Assembly: GCA_003385605.1 (NCBI GenBank)
Contig: QQUU01000073.1
Location: 1-40,261, forward strand
Length of the DNA stretch: 40,261 nucleotides
Direction: 5' to 3'
Source: Bacteroidota bacterium
GTDB lineage: Bacteria > Bacteroidota > Bacteroidia > Flavobacteriales > Schleiferiaceae
Shown: piece by piece, positions 7,348 through 15,570 of the stretch
Numbering within the stretch: position 1 is the first letter of the stretch
Layout of the letters: each line of letters begins with the position of its first letter
The notes under the pieces: model-generated
Database searches by the model: none
Told to the model about the DNA's origin: nothing
The model's input: the letters and a program-made list of their open reading frames with translations, nothing else
Position numbers and translations under genes: made by a program

Positions 7348-9568
7348 GCCCAAGAATGGATTTAAGGGCTTTGTAGAGAATTGGCAATCAGATTTGAAGG
7401 CCGGTTTCGTCGTGTCTTTGGTGGCCTTGCCTATATCCATTGCATTGTCCCTTGCCTCGGGTGCACCAGCCATCGCTGGACTCATTGCAGCGGTCATAGG
7501 CGGTATACTAGTGGCACATTTAGGCGGCTCCTACGTCACCATTACTGGTCCTGGAAACGGACTGGCCGTGGTAACGCTGGCAGCCATCACGACTCTAGGT
7601 GGTGGAGATATGCTTGCCGGCTACTACATGGCCTTGGGTGCCATAGTGGTGAGCGGTATACTCCTGTTTGTCCTCGGAACGGTGCGTTTGGGGGTCTTAG
7701 CAGACTTGTTTCCCACCTCGGCAGTACAAGGGATGCTGGCAGCCATCGGTATTATCATCCTGGCCAAGCAAAGCCATGTGATGATTGGTACGCTAAACCC
7801 TGAGAGCGCTTCACCTATACCATTACTCGTCGAATTTTTCAGTTCGCTGCAAGACCTGTTGTGGGCGGATACTGCGCACTTGCGCTCTGCCATCGTTGGC
7901 ATCGGCAGTTTGTTGTTCCTCATTGGTTTCTCACAAATACGTGCACGTTGGATGCATGCTATCCCAGCACCGCTGTGGGTTGTTGTACTGGCAGTCCTCA
8001 CACAAATCATCGGTACCAACGTAACGGGCGAAAGTTTCTTTGGTCCTAAATACCTCGTCAACATCCCGGCCGATTGGATGAGCGCATGGCGCCTTCCGGA
8101 TTTCTCAGGTATTCAGTCGGGTGCTTTTTGGGGCGCAGCCATCTCCTTGACGTTCATTGCATCTATAGAATCGTTGCTCTCCATTAAAGGCATGGACCGA
8201 TTGGACCCGTACAAGCGAAAATCCAACGTCAACAAGGATCTACGCGCCTTGGGTATCGCCACCGCTGTTTCAGGTATGCTTGGCGGCCTAAGTGTAGTGA
8301 CAGTGATTGCCCGCAGCTCGGTCAATGTGAGCAACGGCGCAAAGACGCGTTCGGCGAACTTCTTCCACGGTGCGCTCATTTTGGTATTCGTCCTCTTTTT
8401 ACGTGAGGTCCTCACTCAAATTCCATTGCCTGCGTTAGCGGCCATTCTAGTCTTCACGGGATACAAGCTTTTAAACCCGAGCCAATTCCGTAAAATCGCC
8501 CAAATCGGACTTGAGCAGCTCTTCCTATTCTTCTTTACCCTGTTCGCCACCCTCGTTTATGGCCTTATTATGGGTATAGTTCTAGGAATGGCAGCCACCC
8601 TCGTCATTCAAGTCATCATTACTGGATCGGGTGCAGAAATATTCCGTTATTTCAACAGACCCAACACACTGCTTTTTGAAGAGGAGGAAAACAAGTACAT
8701 CCTCAACATCAATTACTTCGCAAACTTCTTGAACTACCCGCGACTCAAGAGCAAGCTCGACAGCATCCCGACTTCTGCTGAGGTCATTGCCGATTTCTCC
8801 AGCACCTCCTTTGTCGACGCTACCGTCATGGAGCACTTGGCCGGCTATGTCGAGAGCTTCGAGCAGCACGGCGGCTCCTTGGATCTTGTAGGTCTAGACA
8901 CCCTCGCTCCGGCCTCCTCACATCCATTGGGGGTGCAGAGCAAAAGCACACGCGGCTCCGATGTTTTCCTCGTACGCAGCTCAGGCACGCGTTTGAGTGG
9001 TAAGCAAGAAAAGCTTAGAAAGTTTGCCGGTACTGCAGGGCTCGAATACACACCGTGGCCAGATCCTATTTGGGACACCAAGGTCAACCAATTCCATTAT
9101 TTCCGCCACCGCCGTATTGATCAAACCATGAACCTTCTTGAGGATCGCAGTACTCGACTGATGGCTATCGAGGTAGTGACCCACGTTGGGGAATTTACCA
9201 TGCGCGATAGTCAGCACCTGGCGTGTGTGATCCTTCAGCCGAAGGGCATCAAACTGCCTAAATTCACATTGGACAGGGAGCGCATTTTTGAGCGCATCTC
9301 GTACCTGGCTGGGGCGCAGGACATTGAATTGGGTTCCAATGTATTTGATAAGCGATTTAACCTCAAAGGGGAGGATGAAAAGGCCATACGCGCCTTCTTC
9401 TCACCGGCCTGCCTGGCCTTTTTAGCAAGCCGTCCGGTCTTCCACATGGAGAGCAATGGCAAGTCCCTGCTAATTTTCCATAAAGAACGCGCAGCAAGTG
9501 TGTCTGAGTTCAAATTGATGGTTAATTTTGCGCGAGAATTCTCAGATAGAATTGGCGCTAAATCTTAA
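7340..9568 (+). CDS. SulP/SLC26 family anion transporter with STAS domain and extra C-terminal domain
   Basis: 742 residues. The membrane domain (about 18-430) begins with the SulP pattern around GFVVSLVALPISIALSLASG and carries TITGPGNG at 67-74. A STAS domain follows (about 450-540), with the DFSSTSFVDATVMEHL block that corresponds to the conserved Asp-Ser loop. After it come about 195 residues not found in standard SulP transporters; these include a block around LPKFTLDRERIF and a final helical part with FNLKGEDEKAIRAFF. Likely a sulfate, bicarbonate or other anion permease, Na+ or H+ coupled; substrate cannot be assigned. It overlaps the stress protein gene by 8 nt and precedes miaE by 6 nt, so the three are co-transcribed. 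Confidence 0.9.
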   Translation: MHKPKNGFKGFVENWQSDLKAGFVVSLVALPISIALSLASGAPAIAGLIAAVIGGILVAHLGGSYVTITGPGNGLAVVTLAAITTLGGGDMLAGYYMALGAIVVSGILLFVLGTVRLGVLADLFPTSAVQGMLAAIGIIILAKQSHVMIGTLNPESASPIPLLVEFFSSLQDLLWADTAHLRSAIVGIGSLLFLIGFSQIRARWMHAIPAPLWVVVLAVLTQIIGTNVTGESFFGPKYLVNIPADWMSAWRLPDFSGIQSGAFWGAAISLTFIASIESLLSIKGMDRLDPYKRKSNVNKDLRALGIATAVSGMLGGLSVVTVIARSSVNVSNGAKTRSANFFHGALILVFVLFLREVLTQIPLPALAAILVFTGYKLLNPSQFRKIAQIGLEQLFLFFFTLFATLVYGLIMGIVLGMAATLVIQVIITGSGAEIFRYFNRPNTLLFEEEENKYILNINYFANFLNYPRLKSKLDSIPTSAEVIADFSSTSFVDATVMEHLAGYVESFEQHGGSLDLVGLDTLAPASSHPLGVQSKSTRGSDVFLVRSSGTRLSGKQEKLRKFAGTAGLEYTPWPDPIWDTKVNQFHYFRHRRIDQTMNLLEDRSTRLMAIEVVTHVGEFTMRDSQHLACVILQPKGIKLPKFTLDRERIFERISYLAGAQDIELGSNVFDKRFNLKGEDEKAIRAFFSPACLAFLASRPVFHMESNGKSLLIFHKERAASVSEFKLMVNFAREFSDRIGAKS

Positions 9569-9574
9569 TAGAAG

Positions 9575-10156
9575 ATGCTAGGATTAAAATTACCTACCGA
9601 CCCTCGCTGGGCGAACATTGCGGAGAAGAACATCGAAGAGATTCTGACCGACCATGCCTACTGCGAGCAAAAAGCCGCATCCACCGCCATTAGCCTCATC
9701 GTGGGCTACCCAGAAAAATCAGAATTAGTAGATAAGATGACCGCCCTGGCTCGCGAGGAGATGGGACATTTTCAGATGGTGCACAACCGCATCATGCAAC
9801 GCGGCCTTGTTTTGGGTCGTGAGCGTAAGGATGCCTATGTGGGTCAGCTCAATACATTCTTTCCCAAAGGAGGGGATCGCGAGCTTCGCTTGATCCATCG
9901 CTTGTTGGTGTGTGCACTGATCGAAGCTCGCTCGTGCGAACGCTTCAGAGTACTGAGCGAGAATTTGGAGGACAAAGAGCTCAGTGAGTTCTACCATACC
10001 TTGATGATCTCTGAGGCCAACCACTACACGATGTTTTTAAAATTGGCCCGTACGTATGGGAAGCGGGAAGAAGTGGATCAGATGTGGCAAGATTTGCTGG
10101 AATATGAGGCGGAAGTCATTTCAAATTTGGGGACAGAAGGCCTCATTCACGGATAA
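9575..10156 (+). CDS. miaE: tRNA-(ms2io6A)-hydroxylase MiaE-like
   Basis: 193 residues, the usual length for the family. MiaE is a non-haem diiron enzyme that hydroxylates the isopentenyl side chain of 2-methylthio-N6-isopentenyladenosine at tRNA position 37, using O2. The ferritin-like four-helix ligands are visible: Glu31 (HAYCEQKAAS), Glu62 and His65 (EEMGHF), Glu117 (IEARSCERF), and Glu147 with His150 (EANHY). It starts 6 nt after the SulP stop and ends 22 nt before gcvT, so it sits mid-operon. No functional link to the anion transporter or gcvT is known to me; co-transcription is positional inference. Confidence 0.93.
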   Translation: MLGLKLPTDPRWANIAEKNIEEILTDHAYCEQKAASTAISLIVGYPEKSELVDKMTALAREEMGHFQMVHNRIMQRGLVLGRERKDAYVGQLNTFFPKGGDRELRLIHRLLVCALIEARSCERFRVLSENLEDKELSEFYHTLMISEANHYTMFLKLARTYGKREEVDQMWQDLLEYEAEVISNLGTEGLIHG

Positions 10157-10178
10157 TTAGAACCTATTACAACAAGAT

Positions 10179-11537
10179 ATGAGTACAGAATTAAAATCAA
10201 CAGCACTCGAGCAGGTACACATTGCCCTAGGCGCGAAGATGGTGCCGTTTGCCGGCTACAATATGCCCGTACAGTACAGCGGTTTGCGCCATGAGCACGC
10301 TGCAGTGCGCGAGCAGGCTGGAATGTTCGACGTGAGCCATATGGGCGAATTCTTCGTAGAAGGCCCGGATGCATTGCCGTTCCTTCAAAAGGTAACGTCT
10401 AACGATGTAAGCAAGCTTATCCCTGGAAAGATCCAATACAGCTGTTTTCCAAACGAGCAGGGCGGTATCGTCGATGATCTGTTGGTTTACTGCTTCTCGG
10501 AGGAGCACTTCCTTTTGGTGGTCAATGCCTCGAACATGGACAAGGATTGGAACCACATCATGAAGTACACCGAAGGGTTTGATGTGAATTTGAGCAACCA
10601 GAGCGACGATTACAGCTTATTGGCGGTGCAAGGCCCGAAGGCAACGGAGATTCTTCAAACCTTGACGGGTACCGATTTATCAGCTATTCGCTACTACAAC
10701 TTTGTCATCGGAGAGATGGCAGGCGTTAAAGATGTTATCATCTCAGCGACAGGCTACACGGGTGCCGGCGGTTTTGAGCTCTATATCAACAATGGAGATG
10801 CAGAAACACTTTGGAATGCCGTGCTTGAAGCAGGCGAGCCTCACGGTTTATTGCCCGCTGGATTGGGTGCGCGCGATACACTCCGCCTAGAAATGGGAAT
10901 GTGTTTGTACGGAAACGATATTGACGATACTACCAGTCCAATGGAGGCCGGTCTAGGCTGGATTACCAAGTTCACCAAAGACTTCGTTTCGTCGGAAACT
11001 TTTGCCAAGCAGAAAGAGGAAGGCGTGACGAAAAAATTGGTCGGCTTTGAGATGATTGATCGCGGTATTCCTCGCCACGGCTACGAGATTGCTAAGGACG
11101 GCGAAGTAGTTGGACGTGTGACCTCAGGGACAGCGAGCCCTTCGACAGGCAAGAATATTGGCATGGGTTATGTGCCGGTGGAATTGGCGACAGAGGGTAG
11201 TGAGTTCGATGTAGTGATCCGCAACAAAACGATTAAAGCGAAGGTGGTAAAACTACCGTTCTACAAGAAGGCGAAAAAGGCACGTTATCTTGGAATATAT
11301 AACCCCCGCCCAGGCGCAGCCTGGGCGGGGGTTTTTTTGTACTCCTGTACTAGATGTGCGAGACTCGATAATTTGGAGCAAAAAAAAGTGGCGCTGCTTT
11401 CCTCAGCGCCACTTAACCCAAATACAAACAGAGTGAATGGAAAGTCAGTTTATTCTGCGGATACTGCCAACTTCGCTGCAACTGCTTTGCCCGCTGGGTG
11501 GTGGCTGTATCTATCTAAATATTCTTCTACGGAGTAA
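10179..11537 (+). CDS. gcvT: Aminomethyltransferase GcvT (glycine cleavage T protein); no stop before its terminator
   Basis: GcvT transfers the methylene group from aminomethyl-lipoyl H protein to tetrahydrofolate, releasing ammonia. Residues 1 to about 365 are a complete T protein: [10 protein letters not shown] near 48-57, [13 protein letters not shown] near 96-108, the [12 protein letters not shown] folate-site block, [13 protein letters not shown], and the C-terminal barrel ending near LPFYKK. The family normally ends about there. Here the frame stays open through the perfect intrinsic terminator at 11301-11338, then through the opposing terminator and into the antisense gene, first stopping at TAA 11535-11537. 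The last roughly 80 codons are therefore unlikely to be native protein. In the -1 frame a TAA occurs at 11300-11302, just after the run GCGAAAAAGG (about 11270-11279), so a missing base or a frameshift would give a normal-length product. Confidence 0.9.
   Translation: MSTELKSTALEQVHIALGAKMVPFAGYNMPVQYSGLRHEHAAVREQAGMFDVSHMGEFFVEGPDALPFLQKVTSNDVSKLIPGKIQYSCFPNEQGGIVDDLLVYCFSEEHFLLVVNASNMDKDWNHIMKYTEGFDVNLSNQSDDYSLLAVQGPKATEILQTLTGTDLSAIRYYNFVIGEMAGVKDVIISATGYTGAGGFELYINNGDAETLWNAVLEAGEPHGLLPAGLGARDTLRLEMGMCLYGNDIDDTTSPMEAGLGWITKFTKDFVSSETFAKQKEEGVTKKLVGFEMIDRGIPRHGYEIAKDGEVVGRVTSGTASPSTGKNIGMGYVPVELATEGSEFDVVIRNKTIKAKVVKLPFYKKAKKARYLGIYNPRPGAAWAGVFLYSCTRCARLDNLEQKKVALLSSAPLNPNTNRVNGKSVYSADTANFAATALPAGWWLYLSKYSSTE
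11301..11338 (+). terminator. Strong intrinsic terminator after gcvT
   Basis: Perfect 15-bp stem (AACCCCCGCCCAGGC, loop GCA, complementary right arm to 11333) followed by a run of seven T at 11332-11338. It closes the operon that contains the stress protein, SulP, miaE and gcvT genes. The gcvT frame is still open across the whole hairpin. Confidence 0.93.
11380..11414 (-). terminator. Intrinsic terminator of the small minus-strand gene
   Basis: An 11-bp perfect stem (AAGTGGCGCTG at 11386-11396 with CAGCGCCACTT at 11404-11414, 7-nt loop). On the minus strand it is followed by a run of eight T (A run at 11380-11387). It lies 35 nt beyond the stop of the 78-residue gene and faces the gcvT terminator. 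Confidence 0.9.
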
Positions 11538-11686
11538 GTGTACTCCTTGCAACGGTTATAGTTCAAACACTTCACTTCACGTACGATACCAGCTGCCTCG
11601 TCCAAGAAAACTTCAATTACGCTTTCTGGGTTATTGATGGTAAATAAGGCTTGCGGTCCGTTTAGATGTGAATTGTTTTCCGTCAT
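11450..11686 (-). CDS. Small hypothetical protein, 78 residues
   Basis: No family recognised. The product is a small soluble-looking protein with no signal peptide or membrane segment. Its centre has two strands ([15 protein letters not shown]), then a Cys-x5-Cys pair (CLNYNRC) and an aromatic, charged stretch ([15 protein letters not shown]), with an alanine-rich tail. It is supported as a real gene by its own matching promoter (11712-11743), an A-rich leader before the ATG, and a dedicated terminator (11380-11414). The overlapping plus-strand gcvT read-through is the less credible of the two frames. The Cys pair and His pair could bind a metal, but that is speculative. Confidence 0.75.
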   Translation of the reverse strand: MTENNSHLNGPQALFTINNPESVIEVFLDEAAGIVREVKCLNYNRCKEYTYSVEEYLDRYSHHPAGKAVAAKLAVSAE

Positions 11687-11711
11687 TGTTAATTTTTTAA
11701 ATTCTATTCAA

Positions 11712-11743
11712 CAAAACCATTATTGTTTTGATGCGGATGCAAA
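11712..11743 (-). promoter_or_regulatory. Bacteroidota-type promoter for the 78-residue gene
   Basis: Reading the minus strand, TTTG (11743-11740) is followed after exactly 20 nt by TGGTTTTG (11719-11712). This matches the -33 TTTG / -7 TAnnTTTG consensus of the Bacteroidota housekeeping sigma factor with one mismatch. It ends 25 nt before the start codon. Confidence 0.6.
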
Positions 11744-11812
11744 AATAAGGCACTATCTTTAGATGGAAAACAAAATTCCGCTAAAATTTGAGGAAAAGAG
11801 TAGTTGTACTCA

Positions 11813-11843
11813 TTGAATTTCAAGAATGAGGATTGCACCTTTG
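11813..11843 (+). promoter_or_regulatory. Putative promoter of the Lrp/AsnC regulator gene
   Basis: TTG at 11813-11815 and CACCTTTG at 11836-11843 are 20 nt apart, one mismatch from the TAnnTTTG element. A transcript starting a few bases later would have a short leader before ATG 11863. This argues against the longer TTG start at 11833, which lies inside the promoter. Confidence 0.45.
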
Positions 11844-11862
11844 TACTCTATCACATAGACCT

Positions 11863-12336
11863 ATGAAACTAGACAAACTCGACAAACAGATTCTGCAGTA
11901 TTTAGTGAAAGACGCGCGTAAGCCGTTTACTGAGATAGCGAAGGATTTGTTGGTGAGCCCAGGTACCATTCACGTTCGTGTAAAGAAGATGGAACAGATG
12001 GGCGTTATCAAGAGTACATCCATCTCTGTAGATTATGCAAAATTGGGCTTTGGATTTGTAGCCTACGTCGGGCTTTTCACATCGCGCTCGTTGCAATCTC
12101 CTGATATTATTGATCAGTTACGTTCGGTACCTGAGGTGACCGTTGCGCATCTTGCCACTGGGAAGTACGGCATCTTTGCGAAGATTCGTTGTCGCGATGC
12201 ATCGCATGCAAAGGATGTGATCTTCCGCATTAACGATATCGAAGGGGTGGAGAATACAGAAAGTATGATCTCTTTGGAGGAGAGCGTAAATTCAAATACA
12301 GGATTATTAGATTTAGTAATCAACGAAAGCGAATAA
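11863..12336 (+). CDS. Lrp/AsnC family transcriptional regulator
   Basis: 157 residues from ATG 11863; an in-frame TTG start 30 nt upstream is rejected because it would fall in the promoter and the family starts at MKLDKLDKQIL. The N-terminal winged helix-turn-helix (about 1-60) includes KPFTEIAKDLLVSPGTIHVR and VKKMEQMGVI. The C-terminal RAM/AsnC ligand-binding domain (about 65-150) has the strand GFVAYVGLF and the V-A-H-L-ATGKYGIF turn. Such proteins form octamers and respond to amino acids or related metabolites. Its neighbours gcvT and GAPDH are separated by terminators, so the target genes cannot be read from context; glycine or amino acid control is possible but unsupported. Confidence 0.93.
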   Translation: MKLDKLDKQILQYLVKDARKPFTEIAKDLLVSPGTIHVRVKKMEQMGVIKSTSISVDYAKLGFGFVAYVGLFTSRSLQSPDIIDQLRSVPEVTVAHLATGKYGIFAKIRCRDASHAKDVIFRINDIEGVENTESMISLEESVNSNTGLLDLVINESE

Positions 12337-12360
12337 CCACGTTGATTAAGGGATAAAACA

Positions 12361-12394
12361 AACCCCCAGCGGCCGCAGGCCGCTGGGGGTTTTT
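12361..12394 (+). terminator. Bidirectional intrinsic terminator between lrp-like gene and GAPDH gene
   Basis: Perfect 14-bp stem (AACCCCCAGCGGCC, loop GCA, right arm to 12391) with T run 12390-12394 on the plus strand. On the minus strand it is followed by TTTGTTTT, so it probably also ends the convergent GAPDH transcript, whose stop codon is 28 nt away. Confidence 0.9.
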
Positions 12395-12421
12395 GTATTA
12401 GGCTAGGGGAGCCTGGTTTTC

Positions 12422-13858
12422 TTAGTAATACGCATTGCGCCTCACTTCGGCAAAATGTTTTGCCAATCGTAGGACTTGTCTGCTGTAGCCGTATTCGTTG
12501 TCGTACCATACATAGAGCGTAAGGCTGTTTCCATCGCTGCTGAGCTGAGTAGCATTGGTGTCGAAGATTGATGGGCAAGGGTTTCCAACGATATCACTAC
12601 TTACGAGCTCATTCGAAGTATTGTAGTGAATTTGTTCAACCAAAGGCCCGCTCAGGGCAGCATTCTTGAACACTTCTAATACTTCTTCCATATTCGTACT
12701 TCTGAGCAGCTGTAGGTTTAATACAGCGAGTGACCCGTTAGGGACAGGCACTCGGATCGCACTCGAGGTGAGCTTTGATCCCAGTCCAGGAATACACTTA
12801 TCGACAGCTTTGCCTGCACCCGTTTCAGTGATGACCATATTTAGCGCTGCTGCGCGACCACGGCGATACTTCTTGTGCATATTATCGACAAGATTTTGGT
12901 CGTTGGTATAGGCGTGTATGGTCTCAAGGTGTCCTCGTTCAATGCCGAAGGTATCATGGACCACCTTTAGCACTGGACTTATGGCATTTGTGGTACAGCT
13001 GGCTGCGCTAATGATGTTATCTGCTGCTGCATCTACAACGTTATGATTTACACCATGTACGATGTTTTTGATTCCATTACCAGGCGCTGTGAGTAGTACT
13101 TTATCTATACCTTTTCCTTGCAGGTGTTTGCCTAACGATTCTTCGTCGCGGAATGCACCGGAGTTATCAATCAATAGCGCATCGTGAATACCATAGGTTG
13201 TGTAATTAGCTTCGGTGGGGTCCGGAGTGGCAATAAAATGAATCGGTCGACCATTGACTATTAAGGCTAAATTTTCTTCATCTACGAGCACTGTCCCAGG
13301 GAAGGCACCGTGCACAGAGTCAATCTTTAGGAGAGAAGCTCGCTTATGAAGACTAGCTGCATCAATGCTACGAACTGCTACAGCCCTTAATCGAAGCTGC
13401 CTACCACTTCCTTCTTGCGCGATGAGTTCTCGGGCTAAGAGGCGTCCAATACGGCCAAAACCGAAAAGGACGACATCCTTGGCATTCTTGGGTCGGCTGC
13501 CGAAGAAACTGCTGAGTTGATTCACGATGATTTCCTCGGCATTATTTTCCGATGCAGACCATTCCGAAGTCAGTCGCCCGATATCAATCTTGGCATTTTC
13601 AATGGCCGTCTTCTTGAGCGTCATTAACATTTCCAATGTAGCGTCAACGGAAATGGGCTTCTCAAGCATGCTCTTGGCATATTGATGAAGTTCAAGCACC
13701 TCGCTTGGTTTGCGGTCAATCAGGGTATTTCGAAACATGACGATCTCTACTCCACGGTCGTAGAATAGCTCGTGGACGCAGGCTATGATGTCCACGGCCA
13801 TGCGTTCTGAGCGAATACGCGCATGGACTTTTTTAGAGTACTCTTTCTGAGCAATCAT
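12422..13858 (-). CDS. gap: Glyceraldehyde-3-phosphate dehydrogenase, long form with N-terminal extension
   Basis: 478 residues, about 140 longer than ordinary GAPDH. The first about 125 residues are a helical extension seen in a long GAPDH class in Bacteroidota. The Rossmann motif GFGRIGR is at 132-138, catalytic Cys288 in SAASCTTN, and the partner His315 in ETIHAYTND. The position after the second strand, normally N-D in NAD-dependent enzymes, reads Arg-Ser (VAVRSIDAASL, about 160-170). Loss of that Asp usually goes with acceptance of NADP, so a gluconeogenic or NADPH-forming role is plausible inference. It catalyses interconversion of glyceraldehyde 3-phosphate and 1,3-bisphosphoglycerate in the cytoplasm. 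It is a single-gene unit flanked by terminators on both sides. Confidence 0.93.
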   Translation of the reverse strand: MIAQKEYSKKVHARIRSERMAVDIIACVHELFYDRGVEIVMFRNTLIDRKPSEVLELHQYAKSMLEKPISVDATLEMLMTLKKTAIENAKIDIGRLTSEWSASENNAEEIIVNQLSSFFGSRPKNAKDVVLFGFGRIGRLLARELIAQEGSGRQLRLRAVAVRSIDAASLHKRASLLKIDSVHGAFPGTVLVDEENLALIVNGRPIHFIATPDPTEANYTTYGIHDALLIDNSGAFRDEESLGKHLQGKGIDKVLLTAPGNGIKNIVHGVNHNVVDAAADNIISAASCTTNAISPVLKVVHDTFGIERGHLETIHAYTNDQNLVDNMHKKYRRGRAAALNMVITETGAGKAVDKCIPGLGSKLTSSAIRVPVPNGSLAVLNLQLLRSTNMEEVLEVFKNAALSGPLVEQIHYNTSNELVSSDIVGNPCPSIFDTNATQLSSDGNSLTLYVWYDNEYGYSRQVLRLAKHFAEVRRNAYY

Positions 13859-13924
13859 ATGTAAAAATTGGTGGTTCTACTCTCGAAGTTAGAGAAGAAA
13901 ACCATCGGTTTTAAGTTTAGGAAC

Positions 13925-13957
13925 AAAAAAATAACCCACTGATATCCAGTGGGTTAT
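13925..13957 (-). terminator. Intrinsic terminator of the htrA-like gene
   Basis: An 11-bp perfect stem (ATAACCCACTG at 13931-13941 with CAGTGGGTTAT at 13947-13957, 5-nt loop). On the minus strand it is followed by seven T (A run 13925-13931). It lies about 54 nt after the protease stop codon and upstream of the GAPDH gene. Confidence 0.9.
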
Positions 13958-14010
13958 TATCAAAATTTAGTGTGTCATTTTTACACTATCTGCCTTCAAT
14001 TTTTCCTGTT

Positions 14011-15468
14011 TTACCATTCGAAAGCGTAGTAGTTTGCTTTGCCGTTGGTTTCAAATCCTTGAATCAAGGCACCGTCGCCAGGATTAAACTGTTGGATGAG
14101 CTTTTCAAATTCTGCCACATCGTTGATGTATACATTGTTGAGCTTGACGATGATAAAGCCTTCGGGTATGCCTGCTTTTTCGAATCGGCCCCCTAAGATC
14201 TCATCTACTTTAACGCCGTAACGCAATCCTAGATTTCTTTTCTCACTGCTCGAAAGTTCACTTAGACGCGCACCATAAGAGCGTAAAATTTCTTCCTCTC
14301 GAGTGAGCATCTCAGTGGTGCCCAGTTTGTTCTTAAGCACGAGGTTGAATTTCTCATTGCGTCCGTTTCTGTTGACTACAACATCGAGAGATTCTCCAGG
14401 GCGGTGTGAACCTATAGCCTCGGTAAGGTCAGCGCCAGTGCGTACTTGCTTGCCGTCAATGTTAATGATAACATCTCCCTTTTCTATACCTGCATCATCA
14501 GCAGCGCCACCTTCAACCACATTGGCTACATAGACGCCTGCATTTACTTTAAGGTCCAATTCTTCACTGAGCGAGGCATTCAATTCATTGTAGTTGATGC
14601 CCATAAAGGCGCGTTGAACACGTCCAAATTCCTTGAGGTCACCCACGACCTTCATCATGAGATTGGCCGGTACGGCGAAGCTATAACCCTCGAATGAGCC
14701 GCTGCGCGATGAGATGGCGGTATTGATTCCAACAAGTTGGCCACCGGTATTCACCAGTGCACCGCCTGAATTCCCAGGGTTTACTGCGGCATCAGTTTGT
14801 AGGAAACTTTCAATAGCACTTTGTTCGTCGATAATATTGATATCGCGCCCTTTAGCTGAAATGATACCTGCGGTAACGGTGCTCGTAAGATTGAAAGGAT
14901 TCCCCACAGCGAGCACCCATTGGCCAAGGCGAACATTATCGGAGTTAGCCACAGTTATTTTTTGCAAGCCTTCAGCCTCAATCTTAAGGAGTGCGATGTC
15001 CGTAGTAGGATCAGTGCCTACAAGCACAGCATCGTATTCGTCGTTATTTGCCGTTACTACTGTGATTTCTTTGGCATCTTTGATCACGTGATTGTTGGTT
15101 ACGATATAACCGTCTTCACTTAAGATGACGCCCGATCCGGACCCTTGAACCTCTTGGCGTTGTGGGGTAGAAGGACGACCAAAGAATAAATCATTGAATG
15201 GGTTGTAGTAGTTCTGTACACGTTCTGCCGTGATTTTCACGTGAACGACCGCTTCCACTGATGCTTCTGCGGCTTCCACAAAATCTGTAGGCACTGCAGC
15301 ACTAGCCGCTGGAAAATTTGAAACGGCAACAGGCATAGCAGCCCTTGGGTTTTCAATAACAACGGTCTTACCCGTCCAGCCCAATGCGTGTGCACCTGCT
15401 AGCGATAAAAGCCCCCCTGCTGCAAAAAGCAGGACAAACATTCCAATGGATTTCGCATTCATCTTCAT
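14011..15468 (-). CDS. htrA: HtrA/DegP-type periplasmic serine protease
   Basis: 485 residues. A hydrophobic N-terminal segment (about 8-27) acts as signal or anchor. The trypsin-like domain (about 60-265) has the triad His127 (VTNNHVIKD), Asp157 (DPTTDIALLK) and Ser234 (NPGNSGGALV). Two PDZ domains follow: the first at about 275-365 with GAADDAGIEKGDVI, the second, more divergent, at about 385-480. This is the standard DegP/DegQ layout for chaperone/protease quality control of envelope proteins. The start could also be the Met at codon 3; the first is kept. It is divergent from dapF with 102 nt between the start codons, and its own terminator makes it monocistronic. Confidence 0.95.
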   Translation of the reverse strand: MKMNAKSIGMFVLLFAAGGLLSLAGAHALGWTGKTVVIENPRAAMPVAVSNFPAASAAVPTDFVEAAEASVEAVVHVKITAERVQNYYNPFNDLFFGRPSTPQRQEVQGSGSGVILSEDGYIVTNNHVIKDAKEITVVTANNDEYDAVLVGTDPTTDIALLKIEAEGLQKITVANSDNVRLGQWVLAVGNPFNLTSTVTAGIISAKGRDINIIDEQSAIESFLQTDAAVNPGNSGGALVNTGGQLVGINTAISSRSGSFEGYSFAVPANLMMKVVGDLKEFGRVQRAFMGINYNELNASLSEELDLKVNAGVYVANVVEGGAADDAGIEKGDVIINIDGKQVRTGADLTEAIGSHRPGESLDVVVNRNGRNEKFNLVLKNKLGTTEMLTREEEILRSYGARLSELSSSEKRNLGLRYGVKVDEILGGRFEKAGIPEGFIIVKLNNVYINDVAEFEKLIQQFNPGDGALIQGFETNGKANYYAFEW

Positions 15469-15570
15469 AGTATTCTGTTTAAATTGAATAACGTCTTACA
15501 TTCAAATTATGCACCAATGAACGTATATATTGTACCGAGGTGCATAACTTTAACGCCTTTTAACACCGAT

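Noticed and set aside
11440-11537. C-terminal part of the gcvT frame after the terminator as genuine protein
   Set aside because: It follows a perfect intrinsic terminator, is antisense to a better supported small gene, and has no resemblance to GcvT C-termini.
15484-15570. Longer N-terminus for DapF
   Set aside because: The additional 29 residues are unlike the family, and ATG 15571 gives the normal length.
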